Part shown: positions 22,870-30,526 of the stretch, in pieces
Layout: every line of letters begins with the position of its first letter
Numbering within the stretch: position 1 is the first letter of the stretch
Assembly: GCA_016794625.1 (NCBI GenBank)
Contig: JAEUGY010000088.1
Coordinates: forward strand, 52,823 to 116,822
From: Opitutaceae bacterium
Lineage (GTDB): Bacteria > Verrucomicrobiota > Verrucomicrobiia > Opitutales > Opitutaceae
DNA length: 64,000 bases
Direction of reading: 5' to 3'
Notes under the pieces: model-generated
Database searches by the model: none
Seen by the model: only the letters and a program-made list of their open reading frames with translations
What the model was told of the DNA's origin: nothing
Made by a program: the position numbers and the translations under genes

Positions 22870-24255
22870 ATGAAATCCGCCGCCTTCCTCGCTTTCATGC
22901 TGTTCCTCTCCGTGGTGGCGGCGCCGGCGGCCGAACGGGAGGTGACCAGCCTGGCTGAGCTGGCCCAGGCGGCGGCGCAGGATCATCAGCAGCTCCGTCT
23001 GCGGCCCGGCGTCTACCGGATGGCCGACTACCTCACCCCCGAAGTGCTGGCCGCCATTCGCGAAGGCGTGGACCGCAACCATCGCCGCCCGCCGGTGCCC
23101 ATGCTCGTGTTCCGGGGCCATCACAATCGCATCGACCTGCGCGAGGTCGTCATCGAGATCGACACCCGCCTTTATCGCCTGCTCCCGCAAGGCGGGTACA
23201 CGCGCTGTCTCATCGTCGCGGGCAGCCACAACCACCTGCTCGGACTCACCATTCGCAACACCGGCCCGGAACAGGGCAGCGGCGGCAACCTCCTCTCGAT
23301 CGCCGGCGACGGCACTACCATCGAGGACGTGACGCTGCACGTGCAGGGCTCTTTTCCCTACGGCTACGGAGATCTCCTCGGCAAAGGCGGCCCCAATCTG
23401 GTGCCCCTGCAAAAACAAAGTGGCATCCAAATCCTGGGCTCCGGCACCCGGATGTTACGCTGCAAGGTGTTCAGCCGCGCCTTTGGCCACTGCTTCTACA
23501 TTCAGGCGGGCGACAACATCCGGCTGGAGGACTGTTACGCCGAGGGCAGCATGCGGGCGACGACCGACATGCTCCGCGATACGTCCGGGCCGGCCTTCAA
23601 GATCCACTTCCGCTCCGTCTATGCCAATCGCGACGGCCGCTACCTGATCACCCCCGGCTACATGAAGAGTCTGTCCGAGGACGGCTTTCGCACCTACGGG
23701 GGCGCCGGCAGCGTGACCCTGATCAACTGCACCGCGGTCAACACCCGCGCCGGCTTCGAGATCGGAGCGCGGGACGACGCACCGACCAAGACGGTGATCG
23801 AGAACTGCGTGGCCCGCGGCTGTGAGCGCGCCTACCTGATCGGTTCCCACACGATCGTCCGCCGCAGCCGCGGCGACACTGAACACGGGCCACTCCTCTA
23901 CCTGCGCGGAGGGCGTGAGTCCGACGTTGAGCTCGAACTCACCGGGCCGGGGCCGGCGTCACTGGTGCACGTGCTCGCCACGATCGCAGGCGAGAATCAC
24001 CGCGTGCGTCTGACCGCCGCCCCCGGCACTCCCGCCGGGCCTGCCCTGCCAATCCTGGCCGGCTTCGGCATGCCGGCCCATGGGGAAATGGCCAGCGCGA
24101 TCGCGCCCGCTCCCACCCCGAACCTCACCTTGATCACGACGCTTGCTTCCAGTCCGGTGATCACCAGCGACACGCTCCAGGACGCCAAGATCGAGACCTC
24201 CGGGGCCACGCTGACGGACGCCTCGTTACGCGCGAGCCCGGGTTCGTGGCAATAA
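22870..24255 (+). CDS. Secreted right-handed parallel beta-helix protein
   Basis: A 461-residue protein with a signal peptide (MKSAAFLAFMLFLSVVAAPA). The body is a pectin-lyase-like beta-helix with repeating rungs: HNRIDLREVVIEIDTRLYRL, SHNHLLGLTIRNTGPEQGSG, TRMLRCKVFSRAFGHCFYIQ, NIRLEDCYAEGSM, SVTLINCTAVNTRAGFEIGA and KTVIENCVARGCERAYLIGS. Family placement (a polysaccharide lyase such as PL6, or a GH28/GH110-type hydrolase) could not be decided by eye. It follows the TonB receptor by 120 bp on the same strand, so an extracellular or periplasmic glycan-active role is likely. ATG at 22870 begins the signal peptide. Confidence 0.78.
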   Translation: MKSAAFLAFMLFLSVVAAPAAEREVTSLAELAQAAAQDHQQLRLRPGVYRMADYLTPEVLAAIREGVDRNHRRPPVPMLVFRGHHNRIDLREVVIEIDTRLYRLLPQGGYTRCLIVAGSHNHLLGLTIRNTGPEQGSGGNLLSIAGDGTTIEDVTLHVQGSFPYGYGDLLGKGGPNLVPLQKQSGIQILGSGTRMLRCKVFSRAFGHCFYIQAGDNIRLEDCYAEGSMRATTDMLRDTSGPAFKIHFRSVYANRDGRYLITPGYMKSLSEDGFRTYGGAGSVTLINCTAVNTRAGFEIGARDDAPTKTVIENCVARGCERAYLIGSHTIVRRSRGDTEHGPLLYLRGGRESDVELELTGPGPASLVHVLATIAGENHRVRLTAAPGTPAGPALPILAGFGMPAHGEMASAIAPAPTPNLTLITTLASSPVITSDTLQDAKIETSGATLTDASLRASPGSWQ

Positions 24256-24372
24256 GTTGAGCCGACCGGGACGAGGGATCGGCGCCGGTGTTGCGGTCCG
24301 GCCTTCCCTTCGTTGGTGTGACCTCGGCCCGGCCGCATCCGGCCGCCGACCTCCGGTCGATCGCCCACCCGC

Positions 24373-25083
24373 ATGACATCGTTCTCCCTGCCCGCCGACT
24401 ACCGCCGCATCCAACGGGTGTCGAGTTTCCATGAACTCGTCACCACCCCGTTCGCCGATGGTGTCAACGCCCTCTGCTGGCCCCGGGCCCTGCCGGGTGA
24501 TTTCGGGGAAGTGGTCCGCCTCCTCGGCGTCAACGAGGGCATCGTCACGCTCGACGAAGCCCGCCTTCGCGCGCTCCCCGTCGGAGCGGCAGGCCGGGCG
24601 GCCATCGCCGTCTTGCTGGAGGATCAGCAGCGGCTTCGGGACCACGGGCTTTCTCCCAACCTCGACTGCATTCTCGCCTACCCACGCGACGACGAACCCA
24701 CCGTCGTCCCGATCGACGTGCACTCGTTCCATGCCGACAGCGCCACGGTCGAGACCGACACCTACCTCTGCACCTACCATGGAGCGGCGAGTGAAGGTCT
24801 GCGCAACGAGGAGGCCCGCCGGCATGTCGATGATCCGAGACTCCTCGCCGAATTGCGCAAACACCTGGGTGGCGATACCGAGGCCGAGTTCGTCGCCGTG
24901 TTGCACGAACTGGGTTACGACCTCCACTACTCCGCGGCCCCGCAGGCTCAGCCGTTCAGTTTCGGTGTGGGCAACCTCTGGCGCATCGCGGTAGAGTATC
25001 CGGGCAGTCCCGTGCCCCCCTGTATCCATCGGGCGCCGCTCCCCGACGCCGGTTCGTCTCCGCGTTTGCTTCTGATAAGCTGA
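24373..25083 (+). CDS. DUF1826-like protein, possible iron/2-oxoglutarate-type fold
   Basis: A 236-residue soluble protein. DUF1826 resemblance is seen in VNALCWPRALPGDFGEVVRL near the N-terminus, a His-x-Asp motif in DVHSFHADSATVETDTYLCT and a C-terminal PCIHRAPLPDAGSSPRLLLI (HRxP then RLLL). His-x-Asp followed by a distal His is the metal-binding pattern of cupin-like dioxygenases, but catalysis is unproven. It converges on the PepSY gene of an iron-uptake pair and overlaps its 3' end by 128 bp. DUF1826 genes are known near metal-homeostasis genes. The family call is tentative. Confidence 0.6.
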   Translation: MTSFSLPADYRRIQRVSSFHELVTTPFADGVNALCWPRALPGDFGEVVRLLGVNEGIVTLDEARLRALPVGAAGRAAIAVLLEDQQRLRDHGLSPNLDCILAYPRDDEPTVVPIDVHSFHADSATVETDTYLCTYHGAASEGLRNEEARRHVDDPRLLAELRKHLGGDTEAEFVAVLHELGYDLHYSAAPQAQPFSFGVGNLWRIAVEYPGSPVPPCIHRAPLPDAGSSPRLLLIS

Positions 25084-26248
25084 GGCGGCCGGCGGCCCCG
25101 ACTTCCTGACCCGTTCGACCCGCCCGTGCCGGAAGCCGGGAACGGCGCCGGCGCAGGTACCACACGACGGTGCCGCTGATGGCCAAAACCGCCGGGGCGA
25201 GGCCGCCGAGGGCGTAGAGCCACTTCACCGGGGTCGAGCCGTAGAAACCGAAATGAAGCGGCGCGAGCACCGACCGCCACTTTTCCGCCGGACTCATCTC
25301 GCTCGCGCGCACCGTGCGCAACCACGCGCCCGTCTCCGGGTCGAACTCCATCCGGCTCTGCTTTTCCCAGACGGGCGCATCCCGATGGAGGACGCGGACT
25401 TGAACCCGGACGCCCTTGTCCCAGGGAAACACCACCCGGTTCAGCTCGGATCCCGGAAATTCGCGGGCGGCGGCGGCCAGCGCGGGCTCCAGGGGAGCGA
25501 GTCGCCGCAGGTCGAACGGCGGGGCCAGTGCGGGGGGCGGTTCCCGTCGAAACTGTCCCGGGACAATCAGGATGGCAAACCACAGGCCGGTGCCGCCCAG
25601 CACCACCGTGAAATAGAGTGAGACCATTCCGACCCATTTGTGCAGCTCACCGGCCGCCACGCGACCGCCCCGGCCGCGGCGGAAGGGGCGGCGCAGGAGC
25701 GTGGCCCACCGGTCCCGGGTGATCCAGAGGCCAGTGAAACTGAGGCCGACCAGGGCGACCGCCGCCAGCCCGGTCACCACATAGCCCCACTTCCCCGCAT
25801 GCAGATGCATGTGCAGGTGAAGCAGCCACGGGGTGATCAGGGACTGGTCGGAGCCACGCCAGAGAATCTCACCGGTCCACGGGTTCACGTACGCCGACCA
25901 GCGGCTCGTGCGGTCGGGTCCAACAAAAATCACCTTGTCGGACGCGGTGGCACCGTGACCGGGTTCGAGTCTCAGAGGACGGAAGCCGGCGGGCGCCTCC
26001 TCCTGCAGGCGCTGAAGGATCGGCACCAGCGGGGCGCGGCCGACTCCCGGGGCCGGTGCTTTGACTGCATGGCGCTCTGGATACAAGATTCGCTCCCACT
26101 CCCCATGCAGGACCAGCAGGCTGCCGGTCAGACTGAGCAAAACCAGCACCGCCCCCAGGCCCAGGCCGAGCCACCGGTGGATCCGCCAAAGCCAGAGATG
26201 CGCACTCCAGCGTCGCAGGCGTTGCGCGGGTGACAGCGGGGTGGTCAT
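24956..26248 (-). CDS. PepSY-associated membrane protein (probable ferric-siderophore reductase type)
   Basis: A 430-residue inner-membrane protein with four predicted helices (about 26-47, 155-176, 207-229, 343-365) and two periplasmic PepSY-type domains between helices 1-2 and 3-4. Typical phrases are IHRWLGLGLGAVLVLLSLTG, YVNPWTGEILWRG, LHLHMHLHAGKWG, ELHKWVGMVSLYF and HFGFYGSTPVKWLYALGGL. Conserved His residues at the helix ends could ligate heme. It starts 9 bp after the siderophore-type receptor gene, so they form an operon. The last 60 or so residues are basic, without recognisable structure, and lie antisense to the DUF1826-like gene. Confidence 0.88.
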   Translation of the reverse strand: MTTPLSPAQRLRRWSAHLWLWRIHRWLGLGLGAVLVLLSLTGSLLVLHGEWERILYPERHAVKAPAPGVGRAPLVPILQRLQEEAPAGFRPLRLEPGHGATASDKVIFVGPDRTSRWSAYVNPWTGEILWRGSDQSLITPWLLHLHMHLHAGKWGYVVTGLAAVALVGLSFTGLWITRDRWATLLRRPFRRGRGGRVAAGELHKWVGMVSLYFTVVLGGTGLWFAILIVPGQFRREPPPALAPPFDLRRLAPLEPALAAAAREFPGSELNRVVFPWDKGVRVQVRVLHRDAPVWEKQSRMEFDPETGAWLRTVRASEMSPAEKWRSVLAPLHFGFYGSTPVKWLYALGGLAPAVLAISGTVVWYLRRRRSRLPARAGRTGQEVGAAGRLSLSEANAETNRRRGAAPDGYRGARDCPDTLPRCARGCPHRN

Positions 26249-26257
26249 CCGAGGCGC

Positions 26258-28417
26258 TCAGAAGCTAATCCGGTAGCGGACGCTGAGCGTGCGCCCGCGG
26301 CCGGCGTAGAAATTGGCCGCGGTGGCGGTCGAACCCGTCAGCGTCCGGGAATAATAGCTGATGTAGTCACGATCGAGCAGGTTCTCGACCCCGACACTGA
26401 CGGTCTGATCCTCCCGCACCCGCCAGTTCGCCAGGGCGTCGACCAGGGTGTAGCCATCAAAGTCACCCGCGGCGATGCCATCCGGATCGCTGCGACGGAG
26501 CAGGGTCATGGTCTGCAGCCGGGTGGTGAAACGCGGGCTCCACGACTTGTCCCAGAAGAGCGCGAGTTTGGGCGCGCTGATGTTGGCCCCCGGCAGACGG
26601 CGATCGACGGCCCCGTCACCATCTCGGTCGCTCTTGCCTTCCAGCAGCGCGAGGTAGCCGCCGACGGCACCGAGGCGGCCGGGCAGCCGAACGTCACCGG
26701 TGATCTCCGTGCCGTAGGTCTCGCTCTTTTCGCGAACGACGTCGTAGATGCCGGAGGGGTTCGCGACGAGCCGGGCACCCAATTCGGCGGTGGAGAGGAA
26801 CGCGCTCCAGCCGAACTTCCAACCGTTGCCGTGGAGCCGGACGCCGGCTTCCCAGTTGTCGGTGACGACGGGATTGAGGTTGATGAACGTGTCCACATCC
26901 AGCCCCGGTGTATTCACCGCCCGGAGGATGCGGCCGATGTCGGCCATGCCGTAGCCTTGGGCAAAACCGCCAAACAACGTCACCCGGCGACTGACCCGCC
27001 AGTTCGCGCCGAGGTTGACGAGGGGTTCCTCAAAACTGGGATTTCCGCCCCGGACAAAGGTGCGGCCCGAGGACTCGAGCGTGGTGAAGTCGTCGACCTC
27101 CAGCTCGGCCAGCTCGTAGCGCAGTCCTCCGGACAGCGTCAGATCGCCGAAGGGCTTTTCGAGCTGGAGGTAGGGCGACCAGCCAAGGAACGTGGTGTAG
27201 GGGACCCAGGTGCGCCCGGTGAGCACGAGGACCTGGGCCGTTTCGTCGGCCAGGTAGTCAAAGCCGGTGACCACGCCGAGGTCACCCGCGTCGGAAAACG
27301 TCCGGGCCCAGGTGGTGCGCACGCCCTGCTTCTCCGCCACGATCCGGGACTGGTCGAGTGTAGGGACTCCGTTGAGACGGAAGGTGCCGTTGGCGCTCGT
27401 CGTGGCGCCATAGGTGGCCGTGAAGTCCTGGCTGAAGACGTTCAGGGTGAGTTCGCCGCCGAGGAGGTCCCGATCGGTGAAGGTCAGCGCGGCGCTGGTC
27501 ACGTCGTTCTCCGCCGGCCGTCCCGGAGAGGAACCACGCACCGAGGTCGTGGGCAGCCCGGCCGCCCGGTTGCCATTCACCGCAGCCCAGTTGAGGTTCT
27601 GCTCCAGGGCAAAGCGATTGACCATCAGCTCCACGCGATGCCGCGCACTGAAGTCGTAGCCGGCCTTGGCGAACAGGCTCCACGCATCCGAGTCGAGGGT
27701 TTCGCCCTGGACATTGTCCACCCCGAGGGGGCGGCCATCGCCATCAAAGCCAAACGGCTTGTGCTCCCAGCTGGCCCCGGCCACGACCGACGCTTTTCCG
27801 ACGCGCGCCGACGTCAGCGCGGCGACCTTTCCGCCATAACCACCCGACTTGAAGCGGGTGGATGTGACGCCACTGGTTTCGAACAAGGACGTGACGCCAT
27901 CGCTGGCGGGAGCGGCACGGGTCACAAAGTTGATCAGCCCTCCCGTCGCCCCCATGCCCTGCGTCGCCGACGAGCCATGCACCGCCTCGACCCGTTCGAG
28001 AAAGAACGGATCCACCGTGATGCTCTCGCGTTTTCCCGCACGCAGGGGATTCGACTGCGGGATGCCGTCGACCAGATAGAGCGGCTCACGGCCGCGGAAA
28101 CTCTCGCCCGCGCTGGAGAGCTTCTGCCGGGAGGGCGAATAGCCCGGGATGAACTGGGCCAGCGCGGTGCCCACATCGGACGAAATGGCAAACTGCCGGT
28201 CCAGCGACGTCACGCCGACCACTGTGGTCGAAACCGGGAGCGCGCTCGCGATTTTCTCGGTGCGGGTGGCCGCGGTGATCTTGAACGCGTCCAAGCTAAG
28301 CACCTCGGAGTCATTGGCTTGCCTTTCAACAGAGGCTTGCGCCCAAACGAAGGAAGCACCGGCTGAAAGGACGCCGAAGCCCAAGGTCGCGGCGAGAAGA
28401 AGAGATCGGGTTTGCAT
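26258..28417 (-). CDS. TonB-dependent siderophore-type receptor
   Basis: A 719-residue outer membrane receptor with a signal peptide (about 1-27), a TonB-box-like segment LSLDAFKITAATRTEKIASA, a plug with ISSDVGTALAQFIPGYSP, REPLYLVDGIPQSNPLRAGK and AVHGSSATQGMGATGGLINF, and a barrel ending FYAGRGRTLSVRYRISF. Size and plug motifs match ferric-siderophore receptors rather than the larger glycan receptors elsewhere in the window. ATG at 28417 begins the signal peptide. It is followed 9 bp later by the PepSY protein and preceded by two Fur-box-like palindromes, so iron-repressed expression is likely. Confidence 0.9.
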   Translation of the reverse strand: MQTRSLLLAATLGFGVLSAGASFVWAQASVERQANDSEVLSLDAFKITAATRTEKIASALPVSTTVVGVTSLDRQFAISSDVGTALAQFIPGYSPSRQKLSSAGESFRGREPLYLVDGIPQSNPLRAGKRESITVDPFFLERVEAVHGSSATQGMGATGGLINFVTRAAPASDGVTSLFETSGVTSTRFKSGGYGGKVAALTSARVGKASVVAGASWEHKPFGFDGDGRPLGVDNVQGETLDSDAWSLFAKAGYDFSARHRVELMVNRFALEQNLNWAAVNGNRAAGLPTTSVRGSSPGRPAENDVTSAALTFTDRDLLGGELTLNVFSQDFTATYGATTSANGTFRLNGVPTLDQSRIVAEKQGVRTTWARTFSDAGDLGVVTGFDYLADETAQVLVLTGRTWVPYTTFLGWSPYLQLEKPFGDLTLSGGLRYELAELEVDDFTTLESSGRTFVRGGNPSFEEPLVNLGANWRVSRRVTLFGGFAQGYGMADIGRILRAVNTPGLDVDTFINLNPVVTDNWEAGVRLHGNGWKFGWSAFLSTAELGARLVANPSGIYDVVREKSETYGTEITGDVRLPGRLGAVGGYLALLEGKSDRDGDGAVDRRLPGANISAPKLALFWDKSWSPRFTTRLQTMTLLRRSDPDGIAAGDFDGYTLVDALANWRVREDQTVSVGVENLLDRDYISYYSRTLTGSTATAANFYAGRGRTLSVRYRISF

Positions 28418-28440
28418 GGTGAAACGAAATCTAAGGCGAC

Positions 28441-28494
28441 TGAGACACAGTCTCATACAGGCGTCAAGATGCTTCTGAGATTCATTCTCATACA
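28441..28494. promoter_or_regulatory. Two tandem Fur-box-like operators
   Basis: TGAGACACAGTCTCATACA (28441-28459) and TGAGATTCATTCTCATACA (28476-28494) are repeats 35 bp apart, each built on TGAGA-N5-TCTCA. The reverse complement of the second contains ATGAGAATGAATCTCA, close to the classical Fur site. They lie 24 to 77 bp upstream of the siderophore-type receptor start. Confidence 0.75.
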
Positions 28495-28748
28495 AATGCT
28501 CGAACTTCCCTTTCTGGAGGAGGTTACCGTGGGCGAAACCTGCTCAGGCCTCTCCGAGGGCAGGAGGGCGGCGGAGGATGCCCGCCGTCGCGGGTCAGTG
28601 TGCGGAAACGCCAGCCTGCGCTCGTCTTCGCTTCCTCCCTCGCCCAGGGTCGGCCGACGCCCGGTGGACCGCAGTGCGAACCGGAACCTCCCCCCACCCC
28701 AAGCTCCGGCGTGTTCGGACGGCTCTTCCCTCCCCTTCAACTCTCCCC
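28495..28748. other. Remainder of the intergenic region between receptor and GH32/43-like gene
   Basis: Together with the operators this makes a 331-bp divergent gap. Apart from them I see only a GC-rich leader that becomes C/T-rich immediately before the ATG at 28749. No gene or strong hairpin is evident. Confidence 0.5.
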
Positions 28749-30257
28749 ATGCCCCACACCCGCCGGACATTCCTGCACCGCACCTCGCTCCTGGCGGCCT
28801 CGCTTCCGTGGGCCGGACCAGCGCTCGCGGCGGGCGGCGCGCCCGTCTCCCCCGCGCCCGCGCCGGCACTGGGAGCCGGGGCCGGCAGTCCGGGCGTGCT
28901 ACGCGAGGTGCTCTTCAGTCCGGGCAACATCACGGAGCAGAAGAGTTGCTACGACCGGTACGAACCGTTGCGCAAGAGCCCGCTGAATCCTGTGCTGACC
29001 GCGACGGAGCCGTGGGAAAAGAGCGGACTCGGGTGGGGCAGCGTGCTCCGTTCGCGTCTCGACGGGAAATTCAAGTTCTTCTACGGAACGGATTTTCCCG
29101 GACGCCAGGAAGGCGCCGTGCTGGTGGACAATTCCATGCAGGGTAAAAACCACTGCGTGGTCTGCTATGCGGAGTCGGACGATGGCCTCGTCTGGCGCAA
29201 ACCCGCGCTCAACCTGCACTTCAAAGACGAGCATCCCGGCAACAACATCATCCTCACCTGGGCCTCCTACTACAACGATGCGCCGTCGGTCATCGAGGAC
29301 CTGCGCGATCCCGACCCGGGCCGTCGCTACAAGATGCTGATGTTTCACATCGACACCCGGGACCGGGATCTCACCGGCGGCTGCCTCTTTGTGTCGCCGG
29401 ATGGCTTGCGCTGGACCTTCACCGGCACCGTACTGCCGTCGCAGGATGCCTGCTGCCTCTGGCAGGATCCGCAGACGGGACGCTACCTGGCGTTTCTCAA
29501 GGACCGGCGCGGCAACGCGCGGAGCCGCATGATCGTGCACAGCGACGATTTCGTGCACTGGTCCGAACCCCAGTGGTTGTTCACGCCCGATCACGGGGAC
29601 CACGATGGCACGAACTTCTACAACCAGTCGGCCTTTCGGATGTGCGGACACGCGCTCGGGTTTCTGAATCACTATGACCTGACGTCCCAGACGACCTGGG
29701 TCGAACTGATCGAGAGCGGCGACACCCACACCTGGAGGCGCATGCCCTCGCGTCCGCGACTGCTGCAACCCGGATCGCCCGGCACCTACGACAGCGGCGG
29801 GGCGTACGTCGGCCTGGCCGAGCCGATCCTCGTCGGCGACGAGTATCGCTACTACTATTACGCCTCGGCCGACCGGCATGACGCGGCCGATGTCGGTGGC
29901 AACCCCGCACAACGCCCGTCGCTCGCCTTCGCGACCTTCCCGCGCCACCGGCTCGTCGGCCAGCAAACGGAGCACGATGGCTCCTTCGCCACCCTGCCCT
30001 TTCTCTGTCCCGGTGGCCGTCTCCACCTCAACATCGTGGCCCGGGGCGAGGTGCGCGTGGCCATCAAGCGCCACGGCTACGGCTCCGACTTCGAGGGGTT
30101 CCGCACCGAGGACTGCATCCCTGTGACCGGTGACAGCCTGCGCCAGCCCGTCGGCTGGACGGCGCACGCCACCCTCGACGCCCTCAAGGGCAAATACATC
30201 CGCCTCCGCCTCTCCGGCCGAAACCTCCTCGCCTACAGCGCGACCTTCGAGGCGTGA
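28749..30257 (+). CDS. Tat-exported GH32/GH43-like beta-propeller protein
   Basis: A 502-residue protein with a twin-arginine signal (TRRTFLH at 4-10, then a hydrophobic run ending ALAAG). The body has propeller-like repeats typical of clan GH-F/GH-J enzymes: VVCYAESDDGLVWRKPALNL, GGCLFVSPDGLRWTFTGTVL, IVHSDDFVHWSEPQWLFTPD and SGGAYVGLAEPILVGDEYRY. A C-terminal beta-sandwich carries CPGGRLHLNIVARGEVRVAI and ends IRLRLSGRNLLAYSATFEA. Catalytic acids were not assigned. It precedes a GH36-like enzyme on the same strand, so both may act on the same oligosaccharide. Confidence 0.75.
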   Translation: MPHTRRTFLHRTSLLAASLPWAGPALAAGGAPVSPAPAPALGAGAGSPGVLREVLFSPGNITEQKSCYDRYEPLRKSPLNPVLTATEPWEKSGLGWGSVLRSRLDGKFKFFYGTDFPGRQEGAVLVDNSMQGKNHCVVCYAESDDGLVWRKPALNLHFKDEHPGNNIILTWASYYNDAPSVIEDLRDPDPGRRYKMLMFHIDTRDRDLTGGCLFVSPDGLRWTFTGTVLPSQDACCLWQDPQTGRYLAFLKDRRGNARSRMIVHSDDFVHWSEPQWLFTPDHGDHDGTNFYNQSAFRMCGHALGFLNHYDLTSQTTWVELIESGDTHTWRRMPSRPRLLQPGSPGTYDSGGAYVGLAEPILVGDEYRYYYYASADRHDAADVGGNPAQRPSLAFATFPRHRLVGQQTEHDGSFATLPFLCPGGRLHLNIVARGEVRVAIKRHGYGSDFEGFRTEDCIPVTGDSLRQPVGWTAHATLDALKGKYIRLRLSGRNLLAYSATFEA

Positions 30258-30526
30258 CCAGAACCGCAGGACCGCGGAGCGGTGGAGGGCGTCGCTCCGT
30301 CGACGCCGGGGGACGCTTCACCGCATCGCTGCGCCCGATCGTTTTGGTTTCCGCGACGCGCAACCGGCGCCGACGGAGCGGCGCCCTCCACCCAAACAGA
30401 ACCGTGGTCTTCACCGCTCTACGGGTTCCTCGCTGGCCCTCCCCCCGACGTTGCCGCAACTGCGCGCCATCGCGAAGCGACAACGGCGTTGACCGTCGTT
30501 CGCGCCAGCTCTCTGATCCGGCTTCG
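30258..30526. other. Intergenic region upstream of the GH36-like gene
   Basis: A 269-bp gap with the family C inverted repeat and, at 30481-30491, the perfect palindrome CAACG-G-CGTTG, 36 bp upstream of the start codon and possibly an operator. No other feature is seen. Confidence 0.45.
30282..30391. repeat. Inverted repeat, family C
   Basis: The arm at 30282-30307 (GTGGAGGGCGTCGCTCCGTC, then GACGCC) and the arm at 30366-30391 are 26-bp reverse complements with two mismatches, separated by 58 bp. The 'GGAGGGC..GCTCCGTCG' core differs from families A and B. Confidence 0.75.

Noticed and set aside
19303..23430. A 1375-codon open frame on the minus strand opposite the TonB receptor and beta-helix genes
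   Set aside because: It is antisense to two well-supported genes. Its sequence is low-complexity (Val/Gly/Arg/Glu-rich) with no domain; long antisense frames are expected at this GC content.
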